From a virus: DNA of 52,277 bases. Below the pieces are notes generated by a model. The model searched no databases. It was not told where the DNA came from and saw only the letters and a program-made list of their open reading frames with translations. The translations under genes and the position numbers were made by a program. Location: the IMG/VR virus record IMGVR_UViG_3300020172_002521, positions 1 through 52,277 of that record. One strand, written 5' to 3'. Every line of letters begins with the position of its first letter. Position 1 is the first letter of the stretch. Positions 41,565 through 49,202 of the stretch are shown piece after piece.

Positions 41565-42447
41565 CAATTATCTTAGAAGTTGGGGCAATGGACCTACCTG
41601 GACTGTGGAGATTGATCCACCACGCAGACCTGTAAGAAGTTATTATGAAGAAACACTAATTGCCGCAGAGATGCTATGGGAACGTAAACAGGGCAAACTT
41701 CAACTCTGCTATAGCGGCGGGCTTGACAGCGAATATGTACTCAGCATACTTTTAAAATTTGGTATGACTGTAGAAGTAGTGATCATGCGTACACAATACA
41801 ACCATCATGAGACACAATATGCTTTTAAATTCTGTGAAGCTAAAAATATCACTCCTACAGTTGTAGATTTAGACTATGATAAATTTGTCGAGTCTGGTCA
41901 AATGTTATCCATTGCAGAATCAATTAAATGTGCAGCATATCAAATTCCCTGTAACATGTGGTTAGCTAGTCAACTCGACGGCACTGTAATAACAGGCAAT
42001 GATCCACCTCATTTAAAATTAAATCCCAAAGATAATTTATGGTATCTCGATGAAGAAGAAGTTATACATAGTCAGTTAACTTATTGGAAAAAAAATAGCC
42101 TAGAAGGAACACCATTTTTTCTAAGTTATACTCCAGAACAAATGTTAGCTTTTCTTATTGATCCTACAATTGAAAAATTAGCCAATCATGAGTTTCCTGG
42201 GAGGCTAGGAACTAATTCATCAAAGGTTCATGTGTTTAACAGAGGAACCGGATTTAATCTAGAACAACGAGTAAAGCAGCACGGCTACGAACATGTAGAA
42301 ACAAGTTCGATATTTCAACATCCAGATATGCAGACAGTTATGTCATACAAAAATAAATGGCTAGGAACGTCAGATCATCAATATCATAAAGTTGTAAAAA
42401 CTTTATCTTCCGGGTTGACTTCTACAGCAACAACATCTATAATGTAA
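41548..42447 (+). CDS. PP-loop ATP pyrophosphatase (asparagine synthase/ExsB-like, 299 aa)
   Basis: A 299-residue protein with the PP-loop SGGLDSEYVLS (about residue 56-66), which binds ATP and releases pyrophosphate while adenylating a carboxylate or similar group. Next come VEVVIMRTQYNHHETQYA and a conserved-looking VITGNDPPHL. There is no glutaminase domain, so an ammonia or amine donor must come from elsewhere. The fold is that of the C-terminal domain of asparagine/beta-lactam synthetases. Overlap with the Rieske gene is 17 bp. Inferred role: amide bond formation on the acyl product; a thiolation role is also possible. Confidence 0.82.
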   Translation: MQLVDNNYLRSWGNGPTWTVEIDPPRRPVRSYYEETLIAAEMLWERKQGKLQLCYSGGLDSEYVLSILLKFGMTVEVVIMRTQYNHHETQYAFKFCEAKNITPTVVDLDYDKFVESGQMLSIAESIKCAAYQIPCNMWLASQLDGTVITGNDPPHLKLNPKDNLWYLDEEEVIHSQLTYWKKNSLEGTPFFLSYTPEQMLAFLIDPTIEKLANHEFPGRLGTNSSKVHVFNRGTGFNLEQRVKQHGYEHVETSSIFQHPDMQTVMSYKNKWLGTSDHQYHKVVKTLSSGLTSTATTSIM

Positions 42448-42449
42448 CT

Positions 42450-43010
42450 ATGGCAAAAAACTTTATATACTTAGATTGCCCAAATCAGGAAATTATAGCT
42501 AAAAAATCTTTAGAGTACCTTAGTACAACAAAATGGCTATCGACTGTTGCTCATTGGCGTGGACCAATTAACGGTAGCGAGTTAACACAGTTATTAGACA
42601 ATGTTCCTGAATTGGTCGAATGGCTCGATAGCCTACATCTGCAGCCTGCCCAATTTTGGATAATAGGATATTTTGCTACATCTAGCATACATCTCGATTC
42701 TGGTATTCCATATCCTAGAATAAATTTTCCTTTAATTAATACTGTAGGAACAGCCATAACAGAATTTTATGATATAAAGAATATGGAAAAAATTGAACAT
42801 AAAGATTGGGGAGTACCGTTTTGGTATTTAAAATATAATCCAGCCGATGCGGTAATGATCGATTCCTACGAATTAACGCAACCAGTTGTATTCAATCCAG
42901 ATATTCCACATCGAGTAAGGTTCGATACACCAATGTCTCCGGCAAATCCGAGATTGGCTTTCTCTATGTATTTTTATAATCCGCCATACCACATGCTAGG
43001 CCTAGAATGA
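42450..43010 (+). CDS. Fe(II)/2OG dioxygenase-like protein (186 aa)
   Basis: A 186-residue jelly-roll protein. SSIHLDSG supplies His-x-Asp, NPDIPHRVRF the distal His, and PRLAFSMYF the Arg expected to bind 2-oxoglutarate. The layout matches Asp/Asn-hydroxylase-like phage oxygenases. It lies between the PP-loop gene (2 bp gap) and fabZ (ATGA overlap), firmly inside the acyl operon. A tailoring hydroxylation is inferred. The same layout recurs in the protein at 50952-51542. Confidence 0.8.
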   Translation: MAKNFIYLDCPNQEIIAKKSLEYLSTTKWLSTVAHWRGPINGSELTQLLDNVPELVEWLDSLHLQPAQFWIIGYFATSSIHLDSGIPYPRINFPLINTVGTAITEFYDIKNMEKIEHKDWGVPFWYLKYNPADAVMIDSYELTQPVVFNPDIPHRVRFDTPMSPANPRLAFSMYFYNPPYHMLGLE

Positions 43011-43471
43011 AACCATTATCATCGCAAGATATTTTATCAATACTTCCACACCGTTATCCGTTTCTAATGATAGATCGAGTATTAGACTACGATGCAACAA
43101 CTATAACAGCGGTTAAAAACTTTACCATCAACGAACCCTATGTACAAGGACATTTTCCAGGTAACCACATTATGCCAGGAGTTATGATGGTTGAAGCCAT
43201 GGCACAGGCCAGTACTATTTTAGCATTCAAATATGTTGAGGACGTAATGCCTTCGGAAGATTTTTTCAAGTATATGGCCAAAGGTGCCGGAATACTATTT
43301 GTGGGTGCAGACCAGGTTAGATTTAAAAAGGTGGTATTACCCGGAGAGCAACTGATAATTTACTCTACGCTGACGAGAAATGCTAGAAATATTTTTGAGT
43401 TTGATGCTCGAATTGAAGTAGATGGAATAATTGTCACCGAAGGCAAACTAAAAGCACTCGGCGGAGTCTAA
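43007..43471 (+). CDS. fabZ: 3-hydroxyacyl-ACP dehydratase FabZ
   Basis: A 154-residue hot-dog fold enzyme. LPHRYPFLMIDRV near the N-terminus, catalytic His49 in GHFPGNHIMPGVMMVEAMAQ and Glu63 in the same block are exactly those of FabZ. It removes water from 3-hydroxyacyl-ACP to give trans-2-enoyl-ACP. Normal FabZ length (~145-155). The start overlaps the oxygenase stop as ATGA. It needs a ketoreductase upstream in the pathway, which this window lacks. Confidence 0.96.
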   Translation: MKPLSSQDILSILPHRYPFLMIDRVLDYDATTITAVKNFTINEPYVQGHFPGNHIMPGVMMVEAMAQASTILAFKYVEDVMPSEDFFKYMAKGAGILFVGADQVRFKKVVLPGEQLIIYSTLTRNARNIFEFDARIEVDGIIVTEGKLKALGGV

Positions 43472-43528
43472 GTCCACGTCTGTTATCAGTAAGCTAACGT
43501 TTATTTAAATAATTATATAGGAGATACT

Positions 43529-43906
43529 ATGAGTACCGAAAATTGGACACCCCGTTCTGAAGAAGAAGTTGAGCGTAGATTTATTGAAATGATCAACGTT
43601 TATCTCAAACTAGAGTTAGAATACCCACTTCCTCCAGAGATGAATATTAAAGATTTGAAAATTGTTAATAATAACGAGATTCAAAATCTTCCACCAGAGC
43701 TGTTTGAATTAGAAAAGAAAAATCTTGAAATTGATAGCATCGACATTCTTGAACTAGTAATTCAAGTTGAAGAAGAATTTGGCGTGGTTATTGACGATCA
43801 AGAAATTCCAAAGTTACTAGCATGGAAAGACTTGATTGGATATATTACAGATAGTCAAGAACCACCAAAACAAAAAACATCACCATCGACTACACCTGCC
43901 CCATGA
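43529..43906 (+). CDS. Acyl carrier protein 2 with N-terminal extension (125 aa)
   Basis: A 125-residue carrier protein. The phosphopantetheine site is Ser70 in LEIDSIDILELVIQ (D-S-I), followed by VEEEFGVVIDDQEIP. Compared with ACP1 it has about 30 extra residues at the front (STENWTPRSEEEVERR) and a Pro/Thr tail (PPKQKTSPSTTPAP). ATAGGAGA precedes the ATG, and a TTAAATA late-like core lies ~25 bp upstream. It overlaps the ketoacyl synthase start as ATGA, which suggests the two work as a pair. Confidence 0.9.
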   Translation: MSTENWTPRSEEEVERRFIEMINVYLKLELEYPLPPEMNIKDLKIVNNNEIQNLPPELFELEKKNLEIDSIDILELVIQVEEEFGVVIDDQEIPKLLAWKDLIGYITDSQEPPKQKTSPSTTPAP

Positions 43907-45078
43907 AAGATATCTATATAGTCGACTATCGGGTGCATGATTCTCTTGGAAACAATGTAGCATCTAACTACGAAAATATGCCCTTGTCAAAAGGTCCGCA
44001 GACAATAACTAGATATAATATTAACGATTATCCTTACATTTTAAGCACTAAAGGATTCCAGGCCGAATATATGGAGAATGGCCACTTATCGTACAAGACA
44101 GCAGTAAACATTACCAACGAATATCTCGAGAACTATAATAATGATTTATTCAAGGATAGTGTAGTGAGTGTTGGATCTTTTGCAATTAACTCTGCGATAA
44201 GAGAAGATTTTTATAAGTCTATGGATGATCATAAAAATCGTTACAGTCCTAGTAGATTATTTTCTAACAATCACGACTTATTGTCTGCATTAATATCTGG
44301 AAAAACAAAATCAGAAAACATGAATGTTAGTGTAAACGCTGCTTGCTCTAGCAGTATGTTTAATCTACATTTTGCATCAATGTTAATACAAACTGGCCAG
44401 ACAAACTCTGCTCTTGTTGGTGCAATAGATCATTCATTAAATCCTACTCTGCAATATTATTGGCAGTCATCAAGTGCATTATCAAATGCAGGCGGCGGAA
44501 CATCAAAACCTTTTGATAAGAATCGAGACGGGTTTTTACAAGGCGAAGGCGGTACCATTTGGTTTATCTGTGATGAAGAAACACTGGTAAAATATAATCT
44601 TAAACCAAAGGCAAAATTAAGATCAATTGCCAGCGGTGCTAAATTGACTAGTATGACTGCTCATGATAGAACTTGTGAAAATCAGTTAAAGATTATTAAC
44701 CAAGCATTGAAGCAGGCTAACTTAACTCCAAAAGATATTGCATTTTTTAATGCACATGCTACTAGTACACTAGTAGGCGACGATATTGAATTAGATGTCT
44801 TTCAACGTGCATTTGAAGGTGTAGATATTCCTATTGTTGGGTTTAAAGGTTACATAGGGCATACTATGAGTGCCTGCGGGTTAATTGAAGCAGCCTACGG
44901 AATAGAAGCAGTTAAGAACGGATACTTACAACCAAACTTTTCTTTAGACAATCCCCTTAGTGATGATCCTAGACTAATTACTAAGAAGACTGATTTAAAA
45001 GGAAATATCTTTATGAAAGCAAGTTTTGGCTTTGGTGGTCGAACTTCTATTGCTATCATAGAGTCATTAGAAGGATAA
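43903..45078 (+). CDS. Beta-ketoacyl-ACP synthase (KAS/FabF-like, 391 aa)
   Basis: A thiolase-fold condensing enzyme. Active site: Cys148 in VNAACSSSMF, His285 in FFNAHATSTLVGDD, Lys315 and His320 in GFKGYIGHTMSACG. PFDKNRDGFLQGEGG and a C-terminal KASFGFGGRTS (KS 'N-FGFGG-N' variant) are also present. The Cys-His-His set is that of decarboxylating KAS I/II, so it should extend acyl-ACP with malonyl-ACP. Slightly short (391 vs ~410) and with an unusual N-terminus (MKDIYIVDYRVHDSLGNN), so it is a divergent family member. Paired with ACP2 by ATGA overlap. Confidence 0.94.
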   Translation: MKDIYIVDYRVHDSLGNNVASNYENMPLSKGPQTITRYNINDYPYILSTKGFQAEYMENGHLSYKTAVNITNEYLENYNNDLFKDSVVSVGSFAINSAIREDFYKSMDDHKNRYSPSRLFSNNHDLLSALISGKTKSENMNVSVNAACSSSMFNLHFASMLIQTGQTNSALVGAIDHSLNPTLQYYWQSSSALSNAGGGTSKPFDKNRDGFLQGEGGTIWFICDEETLVKYNLKPKAKLRSIASGAKLTSMTAHDRTCENQLKIINQALKQANLTPKDIAFFNAHATSTLVGDDIELDVFQRAFEGVDIPIVGFKGYIGHTMSACGLIEAAYGIEAVKNGYLQPNFSLDNPLSDDPRLITKKTDLKGNIFMKASFGFGGRTSIAIIESLEG

Positions 45079-45081
45079 AAA

Positions 45082-45906
45082 ATGCCAGATAAAAGAGTTG
45101 TAGAACTTGTTAGGAATACAGTTGGCAGAAATAGCTGGGCCAACGAGCAAAGGACGGCTTATCAACATTTTGATCCTCAATACAATTTTCCAGATTGGTA
45201 CCTTAAAGAAATACATAGGATGAATAAAAAATATCGTCCTATCCGATGGATTCCTTTAGATGTTCCAAAATTTGAAATTGACATGGCAGAATTTATGGAC
45301 ATTTGGGATCGAGAAAATATTGATATACTTAGGACAGGTACTGATGCAGCAGAACCGTGGCCAAAGGAAGCCCATCCATTAGGCAAGGCCAGTAATTGGT
45401 ATAACCCACAATTTAAGGGACTTGATTTTTATACCTATAATAAAGATAATTTCCTAGAAACAAAATGTATGGGCTGGTCAGCGAAATTATACGAACATCC
45501 GTTGTTCACACCTATTATTGAACAAATTAAAGATACTCTTCCTTTCCAAATAGTTAGCCATTTGTATATATGGGAAAGTGTACGTGAAGTTTATCCACAT
45601 CGAGATGACGATTATTTTTGGGATATGCCAACTATGTTTCGTATTATGCTCAATGATGAAAACACACAACCGACATTATATGTTTGCGATGTAGATCACG
45701 GAGATCTACATTATATTGATCCTCCTCCCGAGACTAATACATTTGCATGGTCAAACGGTTCTCAGATTCACGGTAGTGATTTTCACGGAAAGAGAAAACA
45801 AATAATATGTATCAATGGAGTTTTCCATCCTAAAAAATACGAAGAATTAATGGATCGGAGTATTGAGAAATATCAAAACAAACTCAATTACAAATTAGAA
45901 ATGTAA
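45082..45906 (+). CDS. Fe(II)/2OG dioxygenase-like protein (274 aa)
   Basis: A 274-residue protein with a C-terminal jelly-roll region: EVYPHRDDDYFWDMPTMF gives His-x-Asp, and GSQIHGSDFHGKRKQIICIN gives the distal His and Arg/Lys region. The N-terminal ~120 residues contain WTPL-like aromatic segments (RPIRWIPLDVPKFEIDM, AEPWPKEAHPLGKASNWY) of unknown role. It starts 3 bp after the ketoacyl synthase gene, so it ends the acyl operon. Most likely a tailoring hydroxylase. Fold assignment is from motif spacing only. Confidence 0.72.
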   Translation: MPDKRVVELVRNTVGRNSWANEQRTAYQHFDPQYNFPDWYLKEIHRMNKKYRPIRWIPLDVPKFEIDMAEFMDIWDRENIDILRTGTDAAEPWPKEAHPLGKASNWYNPQFKGLDFYTYNKDNFLETKCMGWSAKLYEHPLFTPIIEQIKDTLPFQIVSHLYIWESVREVYPHRDDDYFWDMPTMFRIMLNDENTQPTLYVCDVDHGDLHYIDPPPETNTFAWSNGSQIHGSDFHGKRKQIICINGVFHPKKYEELMDRSIEKYQNKLNYKLEM

Positions 45907-46239
45907 AAATTGATCAGTGTCGACAAACTGAATTTTAACTCCAGTTTCTTTACTTAATGATTGAATCATTTCCCATAAATTTACAGTCTGTAGATCGGTT
46001 GCATATACATCAAAATTTTCTTTACTGTCAAATACAACCTGACTGATAATTTTTGCAGTATTTTTATATTCAATTAATGTATGAGAGTTGTATAAAAATC
46101 CTGGCCGTTCGGCTAGTTGAGATCTAATTGTGGCATACATAGGATTATGATACAAAGCATCGGCCCAAGCTCTCAATTTTGGACCAGGCCGTTGTTCTGT
46201 TTGATCAACAATAGTAGTAGTAGATACCCTTGCGTACAT
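45895..46239 (-). CDS. Small dimeric-barrel-like protein (114 aa)
   Basis: Starts at ATG 46239 (MYARVSTTTIVDQTEQRPGP) with AAAGGA upstream; a longer in-frame start lacks a site. The strand/helix pattern ending in QVVFDSKENFDVYATD, then a helix and VKIQFVD resembles antibiotic-biosynthesis-monooxygenase (ABM) type alpha/beta barrels of ~100 residues. The two plus-strand genes at 46314 and 47295 have a similar pattern and size. A GTAAATA late-like core is upstream (46266-46272). ABM folds include polyketide cyclases and monooxygenases, but no catalytic residue is evident here. Confidence 0.6.
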   Translation of the reverse strand: MYARVSTTTIVDQTEQRPGPKLRAWADALYHNPMYATIRSQLAERPGFLYNSHTLIEYKNTAKIISQVVFDSKENFDVYATDLQTVNLWEMIQSLSKETGVKIQFVDTDQFLHF

Positions 46240-46313
46240 TTTAAATTCCTTTGTTTCAGATATTTTATTTACTATTAACAAAAACGATAATTACTAAAAA
46301 AGGACGGCATACA

Positions 46314-46652
46314 ATGTATACCAGAAAATATCGATTAGTCTGTACAGAAGGACCTAAGATGAAAAGATTTAAAGTAGTAACTACACAAAATCTTTCATTC
46401 AGTCAAATGATGAGGAGATATAACATCCCTACATCCGGACTGGTTAATGTAGTCGACGACCACTTTGATGACGAACGTTGGGAAATTACTTCAGAGTGGG
46501 AAAGTAAAGAAGCATTTGAAAAATCACAACAGCATCCTTATAGAAAAATGTTTTGGACACGCTTTGAATTAGAGTGTCACCGACACGGTATTAGATTTTT
46601 TATTACTGATGGTGATACCGGCGAGGAGACTGAACCATTCTCATTCGACTAA
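46314..46652 (+). CDS. Small dimeric-barrel-like protein (112 aa)
   Basis: Starts at ATG 46314 after AAAGGACGGC (MYTRKYRLVCTEGPKMK). The WEITSEWESKEAFEKSQQHP segment (strand, 'S-K-E-A-F' helix) followed by FWTRFELECHRHGIRFFI matches the ABM-like layout of the divergent gene at 45895. It overlaps the following minus-strand gene by 12 bp at the 3' ends. Probably a paralogue of its neighbour. Function unknown. Confidence 0.6.
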   Translation: MYTRKYRLVCTEGPKMKRFKVVTTQNLSFSQMMRRYNIPTSGLVNVVDDHFDDERWEITSEWESKEAFEKSQQHPYRKMFWTRFELECHRHGIRFFITDGDTGEETEPFSFD

Positions 46653-47243
46653 TACTCCCATTCGTATAGATATCGGAATAGGCCATGTACGATCAGTTAA
46701 TAATTTTTGTTGGTATTCGTATTTTGGTTCTTCTCCGGGAGAGAGATTACAATCCGTTGTAAATCGATATCTTGAAACTCTATAACCTTGTCTGCCCATC
46801 CATGCAAATAATCTTTCCCCAAAACCAGCAGATTTTAATGTATTATCTTGTCGGTTTTCATAAACAACAAAAAATCTACTAAGTTTCCTATTAATTTCCA
46901 TTTCGTCAAATAACATTTGATCCCACTGCCTAAACGCTTTAGCACCTTCAACAGTGTACATTTTGTCATGATGACCGTCACTGATCCAATATCCCCAGGA
47001 CCAGCTAGGAGATCCCGAAAACTCTTTGCAAATTAGAGCTCCAAATAATTTTCCGTTGACAAATATTCCAGGAACATAATATAACGGATCTTTAAAATAA
47101 TTTGGAATAATTTTTTCCATTTCATTATTAATAGTATATTTTAGTTGATCATCTGTGTAACCGTTAAATGTATATGGTCGAGACTTCATTAACTGTAATA
47201 ATTGTTCGCAATCGTTTATATTAAGAGTTCTATTTTCTATCAT
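46641..47243 (-). CDS. GNAT-like unknown protein (200 aa)
   Basis: Starts at ATG 47243 (MIENRTLNINDCEQLLQLMK). The order of strands (YVPGIFVNGKLFGALICKEF, SWGYWISD), a helix (AFRQWDQMLFDEMEINR), then SRFFVVYENRQDNTLKSAG and GYRVSRYRFTTDC is like GNAT N-acyltransferases, as in a family spread through T4-like marine phages. No acetyl-CoA loop (Q/R-x-x-G-x-A) can be seen clearly, so activity is uncertain. Divergent from the gene at 47295. Confidence 0.55.
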   Translation of the reverse strand: MIENRTLNINDCEQLLQLMKSRPYTFNGYTDDQLKYTINNEMEKIIPNYFKDPLYYVPGIFVNGKLFGALICKEFSGSPSWSWGYWISDGHHDKMYTVEGAKAFRQWDQMLFDEMEINRKLSRFFVVYENRQDNTLKSAGFGERLFAWMGRQGYRVSRYRFTTDCNLSPGEEPKYEYQQKLLTDRTWPIPISIRMGVLVE

Positions 47244-47269
47244 AAATCTATTTACATATTTTCTAGGTT

Positions 47270-47277
47270 TATAAATA
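47270..47277 (+). promoter_or_regulatory. Exact T4 late promoter core TATAAATA
   Basis: Perfect TATAAATA, 17 bp before the ATG at 47295, with AAGGAT between. It would drive late expression of the 120-aa barrel-like protein and the 398-aa fusion. Confidence 0.7.
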
Positions 47278-47294
47278 TTAAAAAGGATTGTATC

Positions 47295-47657
47295 ATGAAA
47301 AAAATAATTATGACATTTGAAATGAAAAATCAAGAAGTGCTTGGAATTATGTATAATTCAGTTGACGTACACGCATTAGATACTGAATGTTTATCCGAAA
47401 TTGAAACTGAGTATTATGCTACACAAGACTATCATCGATTCGAAGGACATTGGTTTTTTGAAGATGATGCAGCATACGAGACTTGGTACGAACAACACGG
47501 AGCACTTAGAGACGAGCATCTTGCATCTCTTTTGGAATACCTTGAAGTAAACGAAGTAACTGTGAAAACTTATTCTGAGATTGAAAATTCTCGTATGCCA
47601 GGTGCATTACCATTCGATCAGTACGTTGGACTTCCTAATTTAATGCGAATGAGATGA
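47295..47657 (+). CDS. Small dimeric-barrel-like protein (120 aa)
   Basis: Starts at ATG 47295 (MKKIIMTFEMKNQEVLGIMY); AAAAGGATTG precedes it. FEGHWFFEDDAAYETWYEQH then a helix and EVNEVTVKTYSE give the same strand-helix-strand pattern as the genes at 45895 and 46314, so it may be a third ABM-like member. It is followed, with ATGA overlap, by the 398-aa fusion whose N-terminus has the same pattern. Function unknown. Confidence 0.6.
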   Translation: MKKIIMTFEMKNQEVLGIMYNSVDVHALDTECLSEIETEYYATQDYHRFEGHWFFEDDAAYETWYEQHGALRDEHLASLLEYLEVNEVTVKTYSEIENSRMPGALPFDQYVGLPNLMRMR

Positions 47658-48850
47658 TATTAGTAACTGATGATTTTTCTGAATCTTGGCAGAAAGAAAA
47701 AATAAATCAGAATTTTTATATTGTATACAATTTAGCTAGAACTGAAGTTCCTAGAACTGCATATAATATCAGCGATGTAATCTATCTATATTCGTTGTTA
47801 TTGAAAGAACCAGGTATTGTTAATATCGAATACCACGAGTCTAACGATAAACTATTTCAAGAAATACGAGTTATATGGTGGAATAAAAAATATTACCAAG
47901 ACTGGGCCAACACTCATAGTGATCAATATAAAAACTTAACAGATTATTTTGATCAATATAAAATACAACATAACATTGAATATGAACGTATTACTTCTGA
48001 TGAAGGATATGTTAGTGAGTTTCCTTATATCGAATATCCTAAAAAGAACGAGTTAGTTAGTTGGACGTTAATTGATTTTTATAAAGAGTATGTAATAAAA
48101 AATATTATTCCTTTAGGCGTATATAGGGGCGTGTATTTAGGTAACGGTGATTTTGACGATCCTAAAAAGCAGCCGGGAACTCTCTCAGGAGCTAGATTCA
48201 TGAAAGAAAGAACTAGCAGTATAGTGCGGAATCCAGAGAACAGAAATAAAAATATAAAAAACTTTCCCTGCAAGGCCCTGTCATACACGATCGATCATGC
48301 TGTTCAAGTAGCGATGTATGATGCTCCTATAGTTTATAAAAGATTTAGTAAACTTGTAACTGATGTAGAAAAATTTGCAGAAACATATATATCAGAGTGT
48401 ACTCAGTCTGCGGTTAATTTTGGCCACAGCTCATTAGGATCACAAATACTTACACATACACACCAGTTATCTAATGATAAAAGACTAACATTAACAATAG
48501 CAGTTAGACTCACATTTCACGATAAACCTGTAACATATAAATTTTGGAATCCTATTGACGATCTTGATCCAAATTTAGACAAATATTACGGATCGTCTGA
48601 TCTTGTAGCAGAGTACATAGACAATCAAACACCAATAGAAATACAATCAGAATATCGATCGAGTGTGTTGGTGTTTAACGGAAGTTATACCCCACATACT
48701 GTAGAATTTAATAATGATATCTATATGTACTTTGCCTACGATAATGTAGTATTCAAGCCTGATGCTTTAGAAAAGATAAAGCAACAAAGCGAAAGGTCTG
48801 CTTTCACAGACCTCGAAGAAGAAAAACATCTATACTTCTTTAACTTTTAA
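47654..48850 (+). CDS. Barrel-like domain fused to a 2OG-oxygenase-like domain (398 aa)
   Basis: A 398-residue protein. The N-terminal ~110 residues (IVNIEYHESNDKLFQEIR, VIWWNKKYYQDWANTHSDQ) match the ABM-like pattern of the preceding small gene. The C-terminal ~150 residues look like a jelly-roll oxygenase: ILTHTHQLSNDKRLTLTIAV, then FNGSYTPHTVEFNND for the distal His. Unlike classic 2OG enzymes it shows His-x-His in place of His-x-Asp. A two-domain tailoring enzyme is inferred; motifs are only suggestive. Confidence 0.6.
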   Translation: MILVTDDFSESWQKEKINQNFYIVYNLARTEVPRTAYNISDVIYLYSLLLKEPGIVNIEYHESNDKLFQEIRVIWWNKKYYQDWANTHSDQYKNLTDYFDQYKIQHNIEYERITSDEGYVSEFPYIEYPKKNELVSWTLIDFYKEYVIKNIIPLGVYRGVYLGNGDFDDPKKQPGTLSGARFMKERTSSIVRNPENRNKNIKNFPCKALSYTIDHAVQVAMYDAPIVYKRFSKLVTDVEKFAETYISECTQSAVNFGHSSLGSQILTHTHQLSNDKRLTLTIAVRLTFHDKPVTYKFWNPIDDLDPNLDKYYGSSDLVAEYIDNQTPIEIQSEYRSSVLVFNGSYTPHTVEFNNDIYMYFAYDNVVFKPDALEKIKQQSERSAFTDLEEEKHLYFFNF

Positions 48851-49017
48851 TCGTTGTCTTTTGGACGTTTTTCTTTATGGCGGACATTTCCAAACAACTC
48901 TGCCTGGATCATAATACGTTTTTGAATGCCTCTTTGTTGAGGATCGACAATAGTAGCCAATTCTCTCTTAATATTTTTACTCATTTTGTAATTAGGTCCT
49001 GGTTTGATATATGACAT
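48847..49017 (-). CDS. Small basic phage protein (56 aa)
   Basis: Reads ATG at 49017 to TAA at 48847 (convergent overlap of 4 bp with the fusion gene). It starts MSYIKPGPNYKMSKNIKREL and ends NVRHKEKRPKDND; Lys/Arg-rich and helical, which suits nucleic-acid binding. AAAAGGAAAAAT precedes the ATG. No family recognised. Confidence 0.65.
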   Translation of the reverse strand: MSYIKPGPNYKMSKNIKRELATIVDPQQRGIQKRIMIQAELFGNVRHKEKRPKDND

Positions 49018-49037
49018 TATTTTTCCTTTTATTAAAT

Positions 49038-49112
49038 TGGTCCGGCGTAGAGGAATCGAACCTCTATTGACGGCTTAGAAGGCCGCTGTATTATCCGTTA
49101 TACTAACGCCAG
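49038..49112 (-). tRNA. tRNA-Arg (anticodon TCT)
   Basis: 75 nt on the minus strand: acceptor CTGGCGT/ACGCCGG, D stem GTAT/ATAC, anticodon arm GCGGC-CTTCTAA-GCCGT (anticodon TCT, codon AGA), T arm AGAGG-TTCGATT-CCTCT, discriminator A and encoded CCA. A normal cloverleaf. Confidence 0.95.
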
Positions 49113-49161
49113 TTATATATATTATACTTGAGATTCCTATTTATTGCAAGATATTTTAGTC

Positions 49162-49189
49162 AAAAAAATAGCACCCGGAGGTGCTATTT
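49162..49189 (-). terminator. Rho-independent terminator of the DUF2828 gene
   Basis: A perfect 10-bp stem (AAATAGCACC 49166-49175 with GGTGCTATTT 49180-49189), 4-base loop, followed on the minus strand by a run of seven T. It lies 14 bp after the stop codon. Confidence 0.92.
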
Positions 49190-49202
49190 AAAACTCTCGT
49201 TT

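Noticed and set aside
41548-42447. PAPS reductase or QueC (ExsB) call for the PP-loop protein
   Set aside because: Only the PP-loop is clear; no C-terminal Cys/zinc motif of QueC and no PAPS reductase ECG-x-H motif.
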